DNA from: Chloroflexales bacterium
GTDB lineage: Bacteria; Chloroflexota; Chloroflexia; Chloroflexales; Chloroflexaceae
Assembly (NCBI GenBank): GCA_013336035.1
Contig: JAAXUL010000012.1
Location: 1-26,990, forward strand
Direction of reading: 5' to 3'
DNA: 26,990 bases
Shown here: piece after piece, positions 1 to 10,100 of the stretch
Position numbering within the stretch: the stretch's first letter is position 1
Layout: the number at the start of each line of letters is the position of its first letter
Notes under the pieces: model-generated
Databases searched by the model: none
Seen by the model: the letters and a program-made list of their open reading frames with translations, nothing else
Told to the model about the DNA's origin: nothing
Position numbers and translations under genes: made by a program

Positions 1-35
1 CCGCGGCGGGTCAGCCTTTTCAGGAGGAGCAAGCG

Positions 36-258
36 ATGTAAGAAGCAGCTGCGCAGCGCGTGACCCGCGTGCTGACGATCGAACGATGAGATCGCCGCCC
101 GCCTCCATGTGAGCTACGCGACGGTCAAGTTCCACTGCCGCGCCCTGTTTCAGAAGCTGGGGGTCACGAGCCGCGGGCAGGCGATCGCCTGGGCCTACGC
201 CCAGCGCTTGGTTCCGAACGCCACGGCCGGCCTCAGCGCGAGTGCACGGCCACTGTAG
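36..258 (+). pseudogene. LuxR-type HTH C-terminal remnant
   Basis: From about base 76 to the TAG at 256-258 one frame reads RSNDEIAARLHVSYATVKFH and continues through ALFQKLGVTSRGQAIAWA. This is the DNA-binding helix-turn-helix of the LuxR/NarL family, including the usual 'SNDEIA..L..S..TVK.H' and 'KLGV.SR.QA' elements. Upstream the matching sequence (QRVTRVLTIE) is in another frame, so a frameshift lies near 78-88. The only ATG with a good ribosome site (AGGAGGAGC before 36-38) is followed directly by TAA. The sensor or ATPase part that normally precedes this HTH is absent. I read it as a dead tail of a larger regulator, possibly truncated further by the window edge. Confidence 0.6.
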
Positions 259-300
259 CTACAAGGAGGAGGATGCAGCGTTCTCCACTTCGCCGAGGCG

Positions 301-663
301 TTGCGGCGCGGGCTGGAGGCCTTCCTCTGCGACACTCAGGGCAGCCCGGATCAGGGGCACGACTCGGCGCACGATGTGGTACGCGGCGACCCGGAGAGCT
401 ACGGTCTGGACGCGAACCCGTTGGACTCCGCGATCGCCGAGGCGCTGCAGACGATGCTCGCGGGTGATCCCGAGGCCCGGATCGTGCTGCTGACGCCGGC
501 CACCACTGCGCAGCCTGAGTACCGATTCCTCCCCGAGTACGGCGAGAGCGCTGCGGAAAACTGGGTCTTCCGCATCATCGCCCCGGCGAGCTGGCCCTTC
601 CTCCAGTGGGCGATCGTCGACCCGCGCGGTGAACGGCCCGCCTACAGCTATCTGTTCGACTAA
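301..663 (+). CDS. hypothetical protein, uncertain start
   Basis: This 120-codon frame shows coding-like amino acid use (ALRRGLEAFL, then AEALQTMLAGDPEARIVLL, ending ENWVFRIIAPASWPFLQWAI and SYLFD). I do not recognise the family. The start is unclear: the frame opens after the TAG at 256-258, and TTG 301 is the first usable codon inside it. A strong ribosome site (AAGGAGG, 263-269) instead serves ATG 273, which lies in a different frame, so the gene may have lost its 5' end or carry a small indel between 273 and 301. It directly follows the LuxR remnant and may be decayed too. There is no signal peptide or membrane segment. Confidence 0.45.
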   Translation: MRRGLEAFLCDTQGSPDQGHDSAHDVVRGDPESYGLDANPLDSAIAEALQTMLAGDPEARIVLLTPATTAQPEYRFLPEYGESAAENWVFRIIAPASWPFLQWAIVDPRGERPAYSYLFD

Positions 664-677
664 GCGGCGAGGTCGGT

Positions 678-713
678 CAACGCGGCATAATGCGCGCTCT
701 GATGCGTTAGACC
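678..713. repeat. palindromic repeat copy, related to 22832-23014
   Basis: The 19 bases at 678-696 (caacgcggcataatgcgcg) match, with one difference, the reverse complement of the right arm of the long inverted repeat at 22980-23006. The sequence can also fold on itself (AACGC...GCGTT with the inner CAT...ATG pairing). It sits between a decayed ORF and a truncated HEPN gene. It may be a dispersed palindromic element of this genome; a computed copy count would settle that. Confidence 0.45.
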
Positions 714-892
714 CGACTCCAGTGCGTTTGGCGCACAGAAGCCGGGTCTGCAGACCCGCACCATCACGGAGGGCCGGGGATTTGGAATACGATGGATGGC
801 GTGACAATGGGAGCTTTGCATGCGCTCGCGGACTGCTGAGCGCTCACGCCCCAGGGGGCGCGACACTACTATTCCTTACCAGGAATATTCTC

Positions 893-1195
893 ATGGCACT
901 CAGCAACTACGAGCGCGTCGGCAAAACCATGGAACTGCTGCGGCAGGGTCTCCTGCCCTTCGTCGAGCGCGAGCTCCAGGCCCAGCACGGCAAATACTTG
1001 GTTACCAAGGCTACCGCCGGCTGGCGCAACGAGCTGACCTGGGCCGACGATGAGACGCCACACCTCGACATCGCCGCCCTGCTCAAGCTGATGTGGGACC
1101 TTGTCGCAGGTGCGATCTTTCGTGAGGCAATGCGCGCTAGAGCACGTTCACCGTCACGCTGTCGGCACTGCACTCTCGGCCGTCGTTTGCGCTGA
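893..1195 (+). pseudogene. truncated Swt1-type HEPN N-terminal domain
   Basis: The frame begins ATG at 893 with MALSNYERVGKTMELLRQGL, followed by PFVERELQAQHG and an 'HLDIAALLKLMWD' segment. This start is typical of the Swt1-type HEPN domain placed at the front of large ATP-binding (DUF499-like) and other defence-linked proteins. Normally the domain goes on to a 'W..VF...L...R..W.HE' part and then hundreds of residues. Here the match stops at about base 1125, and the last 20 codons are the antisense of the giant LamG gene's 3' end, which overlaps it tail to tail. So only about 75 residues of the original protein survive. Assignment is from memory of the family's first residues; confidence is moderate. 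Confidence 0.5.
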
Positions 1196-4100
1196 ACTCT
1201 AGCTTGTACTCGCCCGGTTTGCTGAAGCTCGCCCGGGTGAAGTCTCCGTCCTCCGGGTCGAAGGTCACCTCTCCCTGTCCCTCCACCTTCCGCCAGCGCA
1301 ACACTAGCCGCCCCGGGTTGAGCGGCAGGCCGTCATCGTAGACCGTGGCCTGGAGCGTCGCTGTCTCTCCGCGCTGGATCGTCAGGTCGGGACCGGCATC
1401 CACCACCGGCGCCCGGTTGACCGTGATTGCCACGCTGTCCTCATGCGCCAGGGTGCTGTTGTCGCCCCTTAGCGTGAGGGTGTAGACGCCGCTGCGCGCC
1501 GGGAGCTGCACGCGCGTTGTCAGTCCGTCCGCAGGCTCGAAGCGTACGCCGTCGGGGCCGCGCCAGCTCAAGCTTAGCGCTTCGTTTGGGTCGGCGAGGC
1601 CGTTGTCTACCTTCTTGCCGGCTATGTCGACCGACACGCAGGCAGCGGCCGGGCCTTCCGAGAGCAGTACCACCTGGTCGTCGCCGGCACACACCTGGGG
1701 CCGCTCGTTGACGGTCACCTGCACCTCCTCGTGTGTCGCCAGGCTGCCGCTTGCGACCGTGACCGTGGCGGCGACCTCGAAGCTGTAGATGCCGCGCTCG
1801 CTGAAGGTTACCTCCGTGCAGGCCTCGCTGGGCCGGATGATCTGCGCGCTTGCCGGCCCGGCGGTCTGTCTCCAGACTACGCTCAGCGCCCCCTCCGGGA
1901 AGCTGAGCCCGCGTGGCGTGACACTGGCGCTCAGCGTGGCGCTCACACGCTGCCCCGTGAGCGCCAGTGGTGCCAGATCTGCGATCTCCACCAGTGGCGG
2001 CTGGCTGACCACCACCGTCACGTCGTCGCTCGCCGCCCGCGCGCCGTCCTTGGCCGTGAGCCGCAGCACGTAGCGCCCGGCCTGTGCGAAGGAGGCGGAG
2101 GTCGTCGGCTGATCTGGCCGCTCGAAGCACACGGCGTCCGGGGTGCCCGGCCCACCAACCTGCTCCCAGAGCACGAGCCCACCCTTTGCCGGTGCCTGGT
2201 TGTAGACGACGTGCCCGGCCAGGAGTGTAGTCAGCGGCCCCTGCTCTTTACAATCGACGACCAGATCCGGCCCGGCGCTCACCACGGGCGGCAGGTCGCT
2301 GTCGTGCCCGCAGCCGAAGTTGCGCTGAACCTCCTCGGCGCTGAGCGCGCGGCTGTAGACCGCCACCAGGTGCAGCACGCCGGCCCAGGTGTAGCCTGGC
2401 GATCCGGAGCCCGGATCGCCGCCGACCGCCAGCGTGAAGGCCGGGTCCCACCCGGCGATCTGCCCGTCGTCGTGGCGTGTGGCCACCTCCCGGCCGTTCA
2501 GGTAGAGCCGCGTGGTGCCGTCGGCGCCGCGGGTGCAGACAAGGTGCGCCGGCAGGCCCGGCTGCGCCGCGCCCCCGGCCAGTGCCCGGTCGCTGCCGGT
2601 GGTATTGCTAGCGCTCGTGCGGACGGCTGCGTAGAAGCTGTCGCGGGCGTAGCCGAGCAGGAAGCCGCGCGCCGCCGGCCCAGCGCCGAGGGTCACGATC
2701 CGCGCCGGGCCTGTCTGGAGCGCATCGCCCTGGCTCACCCACGTCTCCATCGTCAGCTCGCTGCTGCGTATAACCGCCTGCGTGAGCCGCTCTGCCGCGC
2801 CGCTCTCCCAGACCGCCGCTCCGGCCAGCGCCGGCTGAAGATCGAGCGGCGGCGCGGCGCCTGACAGATCCACGACCATGCTGCCCGCGCCCTGCCGGAA
2901 GGTGTAGAGCGCTTCAAGATCGCGTGTGACCCGCGTTCCTGCGGTTACCTGCACTACGTCCCTGGCCTCGAAGGAGCCGTTGCTGACCGTCAGCTCGAGC
3001 AGGTAGGTGTCCCGCTCTTTGAAATCCACCCAGGTGGCGAGGGATTTCGGGCTGGTGAAGGTTACTGTCCCCAGGTTCCCGATCTTGCGCCACGCAAAGG
3101 TGACGCCGCCACCCTCGGGGTAGCCCAGGCCGTCGTCCAGCAGCTCGCCTGCCAGCTGTCCGGACGTTCCGGCAAGATCCAGGTTCGGCCCGGCCGAGAT
3201 ACGCGGGCGCTCGTTCACAATGATGACGACGGTGTCGGAGGCGCCCTTCGGCTCGCCGTCCTTCTGCTCGTCGCTCGCTCGCTCATCTGCGGTGAGCTGT
3301 AGCACATAGCGTCCGCGCCGGGTGAAGGTGGCAGTCGTGGCGGGGTCGTGCGGGTCGATGAAGGTCACACCCGCCGGGCCCTCCAGCTGCTTCCAGGTAA
3401 AGAAGAGCGCCTTGCTCTCCAGCCGGTCGTCGATCGCGGTGCCGGCGAGCTCGGCCGTCGCGGGGGCGCCATTCAGACCGATGACCTGGTTGAGGCCGGC
3501 GTTGACGACCGGCAGCTGGTCGTCGAGGCGCGCGGCCGTGGCCTCCTCGCCGAGGTTGTCGTCCGACGCGGCGCCCTCCTGGCCCTGGATCACGCCGTAG
3601 TACGCGGCCATAAACGGAATGATCTGGTCGGCGTAATTCTTCAGCTCTGGCAGGCGCTCCTCGATTTTGGCGCGCACCTCATTCGCGAAGACGGTGTAGC
3701 TGTCGAGCTTGTCGCCCACAAAGGGGTCGAGCTGCATGATCAGCTCGTAGTTGCTCTCGATATCCAAGGTCTGGAGCGTTGTCTCGAGCGATGGCAGAGC
3801 TTTCGGCTCGAGCGGGGGCAACACCCGGCTCACGAAGGTCACGCGGTGCATCACGCGCCAGGCTGCGGGAGCACTACCCTTGTTGGTCGAGTAGGTTTCA
3901 CGCAGGGCGGCGGCGTTCGGGTCATCGCTCTGCAGCCAGATCGGGTCTACCACCCGGTTGAAGAAGAGGTCGAAGTGCTCCGATCGCGGCTCCAGGAAGA
4001 ACGAGAAGAAGCGGTAGAGATCCACCTTGCCCGGCACGCGCAGCGGGCGCGGGCGCAGCCGGTCGGTGCGATCTACCACCACCTCGCCCTGCGCGTCGCG

Positions 4101-7100
4101 CTGGTAGATGTCGCGCTCGACGCGATCCAGGCTGATATTCAGCCCGAAGGAGCGGCTGGACTCCGCCGTCTTGGTGGCGGTAATGTTGAGGTGGCCGCCG
4201 AACAGCGCGCTCAGGCTGAGCTGCGTCTTGAATTTCCATAGCAGGGAGGCGGTGTCAAGGGTTACTCCACCTAGCCCCTTGAATGCATACGAGCCGCCGG
4301 CTGTCTCGCTGAACGAGTCCATTGTCTCCTGCGACTCGACGAACAGACCGCCGTCGGCGCTCCAGACGTAGGTATTCACCAGGTTGCGCCTGGCGAGGCG
4401 CGGCAGCTGGTCGCGAATGCGCACATCGTCGTGGAGGCCCTGGCCTGAATCATGTTCATTTCCCAGCTCCTCGGCGTTGAACGCGGCGAAGCGCATGCGC
4501 AGCTCCTGCTCCTCGCGGGTGATGCGGTTCTTGAGCGCGTAGGCCTCGATCGGCTTGAAGTAGCTGCTGTCCGGGCTGTAGCTCAGGGCGTCCGGGTAGT
4601 CTACGTCGGGCCGCAGGCTGATTTTGCCGTCGAGGGTGCCCTGCTTGGTGTAGCGCGGGTTGATTGGGAACGAGATCAGGTTGAAGTCCTCGGGGATGTC
4701 GGGGTTGGGGCGCGTCTGGTAGGCGATCAGGGCGCCGTTGCGGGTGAGGCGCAGCGCAAAGACGTCGGCGGTGCGGCTGCGCACCAGGGCCAGGCCGACA
4801 TTGTCGGGGATGAAGCGCCGCACCTGCGTGCCCGCCATCTCCTCAAGCGTGGAGTAGCGCCCGCGCAGCTCCTGGCTGGTGCTGCGCCCGGTGGTCGTGG
4901 CCGCGCTGGTACCTCCCCCCGTAAGGTGGCTCGCGCTGTACTCCAGTTTAAGCTTGCTGCCGATGAGGAACTGGGTTTCCTCAACCTTAGAGATAGTTGG
5001 CGTGAATTCTAAATCGATATCGGTTTCGGACATGTAACCACCCCTGACCCCAAGTTCCCACTCCATATCAAAGCCGCTATCGCGGCTGGCGGCGAAGCTG
5101 TAGGTAGCCGACTCGGCCTGGATCAGCTCGACCTTGCTGGCCTCGTTGTAGTCGTCGATGTCGCCGATCATTTCGTCGCCTCGCTGGGTCAGGTTCTCGC
5201 TAGGCACCGGCGGCGCGCCCTCGATGTAGCCCACCAGCGTCGGCTCGAACTGCACCTGGCCGACCCACTCGGTGCTCATGTCGCCCACCTTGTAGCCCGT
5301 CACCAGGGTGAGCTTGCCATCCTGGATCATGCCGAGGCAGCGCTTGAGCACGCCCGAGAGCATGCCCGAGGCGTCGGACTGGAGATCGGCGTACTCCTGC
5401 ACGGCCGGCGTTCCCTGCACCAGGGCGTTGTACGCGGTGCGAACCCCGGCCAGGGCGCTGCGCACCTGGGGCAAGTCATCGCCCACCGGCGCGGTGGAGA
5501 GGTTGTAGTCGGCAGGGCCGTACACCGCAAGGTGGCAGGCGCGGCCCGACTTGTCGCTCAGCAGTCCACCTTGCTCGGCGTCGAAGGTGTAGGTCGCCAG
5601 GAGATCCTCGCCGGCACCGACGATGCACTGGAACAGCGTATCCTGGATCTGCTCCAGCGTGCGACACATCTTCCAGATGCGCACCTCCTCGAGCTCGCCC
5701 TGGAAGAGCTGGCTTGGCCTGACGCCGCCCAGGGCGCCGAGCGTGAACTGGTCGGACAGCCGTGTCGGCCTGGCAGGCCTGGTCGCCACCAGATTGTCGC
5801 CGCTCACGTACAGCGCTCTTGTCGTCACCTTGTCGCCGTTCACGTACAGCGTCAGCGTTGAGTCGGCGGGGTTCGGCTCCCAGGTGGCGCTGCCTCTGAG
5901 ACTGGCGTGGTTGCGCGACTTCGCGTCTTCGACGACCCTGCCGCTGCCCTCCTCGAAGCGCCACCACGAGACCAGCCCCTCCTCGGCGCCCCGCAGGGCT
6001 GCGCTGAGCTTGTCCTGCGTAAGCGCCGTGTTCCAGATACGGATCTCGCTGATGGCGACCTGTAGCATCGTCGAAGATGCAGCCGTTGCGCCCATCGGCT
6101 TGCCCACCAGCGCGCTCTGGCTGCTGCTGCTAATCTCCTTCAGGCGATCCGGTTTTTCTTTGAACTCCGTAGAGCCCCTGGTTACACTACCTCGCACCTG
6201 GCCGTCGATGTAGAAGGTGATCTGCTCGTATACTTTCGACTTGATCGGATAATCATTGCTATTCTCGCTCACCCTCTTGCGGGTAACAGCCACACTGTGG
6301 AATACCCCTGTTGTGAGCACGGCGGATGAGTAGTAGCAGTGTTGCTTGCTCTCGTCCTCGTCTTCGCCCTTGTCATAGTATTCTGAGTTGCCCCCGACCC
6401 TGTCATCGACACTGTGGAAGAGCAGGCCGAGGCTCCCGACCGATGTGACGAATAGCGTATAGGGCCGCTCGCCTGTGTCACCCCTGGACAGGATGATGCG
6501 GTCATTGCCCAGCTCATCGATCCGGATCACAGCCTCGATCGTCAGGTCGCCGTTAATGTTGAGAGTCTCGTCATTGCCGCAGTCCAGGTAGCCGTCCCCG
6601 TCGAACTTCATGGCGTAGGACTGCTCGTAGGTGGCGGCGAGGTGGGTCCATGACCCGATGGGGTAGAGGCCGCTGGTCTGGATCGCCTTCTGGCCCACGG
6701 CGAAGAAGGGCGTGTAGCTCTGGAGCGGCCCGTCGATCATCGTCGGTTTGCCGACGATCTCGCCGTATAGCCCGTGGCGCGCCGCATCCTTCATCTTGCC
6801 GTCCTGGTAGAACCAGTACGCCACCAGGTCGGTCTCCTCGCCGCTCAGGCGGCGCGCCATATCGACCTGGATCTCATCCTGGGAGCGCGCTCGCTTCCAG
6901 ATCCGCACCTCGTCCAGCCCGCCCTTGAAGCGTCTGGGCTGCGGGTTCGCGTCTCCGGCTCTGACGATGCTGCCGCCGAGACCCCATTCAGAGTCGGGGT
7001 TGATTGCGGGCAGGGTGATATTCGTCGTGCGGGCAATCTCTACGCCGTTGCGGTAGAGGATCAAGACCTTAGTGGTGACGTCGTACACACCCGCCAGGTG

Positions 7101-10100
7101 AATCCAGGTTGTGCCGGAGCAGTCGCCTTCCGTGATGTTCGTGACCACCATGTATCTGGTGTTAGAGCTCTTCGTGTAGGCACCGAAATAGTACTGAGGG
7201 TACTCACGTCCCGCTGTCGCTTCTTTCGCTATACTTAGGAAGATCTCGTCGGTATAGCCTGGCCGACCCCACGTCACAATATTGCGGAAACTATCGTCTG
7301 CCTCGGGGCGCACCCAGGCCTCGATCGTCAGCGAGCCTGCCAGGTGGAGCTGCGTCGCGTTCGGGATCTTCACCACGTTGTCCACGCCGTCGAACCGTAG
7401 CGCGTTCGAATTGCGCAGCCCGAGGGAGTAGCTTGACCCCGCGGTACTATTTTGCTGCGTGATCACCCGCGCTATGCCGTTCACGCGGCCCGGGCTGACC
7501 CAGGCCTCCAGCGTCAGGTCGCCGGTGGCATCGAGCGGCGCGAAGGTCGTCTGCTTCTTCGGCGTCAGGCCGCCGGTGGCATCTGGCCGCTCGATGGAGG
7601 TTGGCTCCTTCGCGGGGGTCTGGATCGGTCCCTTGATCAGTTTCGGGGCGCCGATGATTTGGCCGTCGATTCCGTGATTCGTCGCATCCTTCATCATGCC
7701 GTTGTCGCAGTACCAGTAGCCCACCAGGTCCGTCTCGTCGCCGCTCAGGCGGCGGGCCATGTTGGTCTGGATCTCGGGCTGGGAGCGCGCCCGCTTCCAG
7801 ATCCGCACCTCGTCTAGCCCGCCCTTGAAGAGCCGACGGTTGCTCGGCCGCTCCACCGGAGCAGAGGTGCTGCCAATACCCCAGCCCGTGTCCAGCTGTG
7901 GCACATTGGCCCCAGTCCGTCCCCCCGTTCTGTTCACCTCTACGCCGTTACGGTAGATGATCCAGGCCTTAGCGGCTGAATCGTAGACACCCGCCAGGTG
8001 GATCCAGTCTGTGCCCTGCTTGTCGCTGCTGGGGATTGTGTACTGTGCAATGGCCCCTATGGTGGAGCCAAACTGGTACTGGTCGCCACCCATGCGCAGG
8101 AACAGCTCATGGGTCATATTCGGCTCGCCATGCACCACGATGGAGGCATTGAAGCTCTCGGGGCGGATCCAGGCCTCGATCGTCAACGAATTGCTCAGCT
8201 GGAGCTGTGTCGCATTCGGAATCAACACCGCGTCGTTCTGGCCATCAAACCAAAAGGCGCTCGCGGGCGACTCCTTCGCGGCGGCGTAGGTCTGCTTGCC
8301 GTCGAAGGCCAGGGCGGTGCCGGGGGCGTTCGCGATCCACTTGCTCGATAATGTGGAGCCGCCAGCGTGCTCCTGATTGTCTACCAACGCCTGCTTATCG
8401 CCTGCGGCGCCCACCAGCAGCGAGCCGCTGTACAGGTCGGCGGCCACGCACGTGCTCTCCGCCAGCCGGTCGTAGTCGTACTCTAGCAAGAAGACCGGCA
8501 GCTCGCCGGACGGCAGCGTGGCCAGGGGCTCGATCGCAACGTTGACCGGTGCATTGCCGGCGGCGACCTTCTCTGTCACCCGCGTGCGGGTGTTGCCGAT
8601 CACGAGCGTGGCGCCCTCCTCCAGGGCCGGGCGTGTCCCGCGGCCAAGCTGGAGCAGCGGGGTCGCGCCGCCGGTCGCCGTGCCGCGCCCAAGGGGGATG
8701 CGCGTGGCCTTGCCGTTCAGCACCCGCGCCATCTGCTGCGCGTCGCGCGGGAGCTCGCGCCAGGTCTCCTGCATGCCAGGGCCGTCCAGGGTCAGCGTGC
8801 AGGTCTCTGTACGCGACCCATTCTTTACCACGATCTTCAGCTGATCCAGCTCGGCCTCAGCCCCGCGCGCCGCGAGCACCAGCGCGGGCTTGTCGGCGTC
8901 CGCTGGCTTCGCACCCTCGCTCCCCGTCGTCTCGTCCGCCGTGGTTTTGACGGCCGGGGCACGGCGCAGGTTGTACCTGGCGTGCTGGGTCGTGGTTGTG
9001 TAGTAGGTGGCGAAGAGCTGGTCGTCGCTGCCACGGAAGTAGAGCCCCAGGCTGCCGGTGGCGCTGTCGAAGAGCAGCGGAGCGTTATTGCTCCAGGCGA
9101 AGCCCAGCAGCCCGCCGGCGAGCGTCTGGCCCTGGGCGTCGATATGCACAAGCGGCACCCCAACCTCGGCACCCTTCCTCAGCGTCGACCAGGCATCTTT
9201 CAGCTCTTTCTGGGCTTCCTCCAGCGCCGCCGTGGCCAGTTGGAGCTTCGTAACGGCAGCCTTGCGCCGCTCGATGAAGCTCATGCTCTTGGTGATGTTG
9301 AGCGTAAGGCTATAGCCTGCGTCGGCCTCCAGCGTATGTGTGTTGGCGATGACCAGGTGTTTGATATCGGGGTTGGGGAAGTGTCTGCGGAGCCAGCCGG
9401 ATGTGTCGATCACCTCGGCCTGTAGATCCTGATCGGCTGGAATCCGCACCTCAACAGGCGCGGACAGGGTGATTGGGTGCGTGTCGTCGAGCTTGCGCGT
9501 GGTCGTAGTGTTGCCCTGGACGATCTGCACCGTATGGTCTTTCAGACCCTGATCGAGCTTGTCCAGTTCGTCCTGCGCCTGCTGTTGCGCATCGGCTGTG
9601 GCGCGCACCCGCTGCTCCAGGGTCGCCATCTTGTCGAGTTGATCGCGCAGCTTCCCGACATCGGTTGTGACATCCCCTTTCAGCTGGAGCTTGATCACGT
9701 CGGGGGCCATGGCGAGCCGGCCGCTGGCCGAGACGCCGAAGTCTAGCGTGGCGATGTATGGCTGATTCCTGCCCGTGGTGGCCACGGCCAGCATGACACG
9801 CGCGCTGTCTTTGAGCGGCTTCTTCTGGCCGGCGTAGCCGCTGGGCATGTCGCTGATCTGCTGGAAGTAGAGCAGCGCGCTCATGCCGCCGCCCACATCC
9901 AGGCTCACCGGCAGGCTTTGCGGTGATTCGCTGGCCTGCACGAGGCGGAAGCTGTCGCGCGCGATGCCGGAGTGCTCGCCGATCTCAGCCTGCGAGGGCA
10001 CCCAGGTGGCGCCGCCGGAGATGGTGCCGGTTCCGCCGCTAACCTGGTCGTAGATGGTCGTACCCGCGTCCTCGTCCAGGCTCCAGTAGGCGGCGAGGCC

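Noticed and set aside
671..713. Integron attC-like site (ends GTTAGAC, imperfect palindrome)
   Set aside because: The left core does not fit the consensus, there is no array of such sites and no integrase; it is better explained as a copy of the palindromic repeat.
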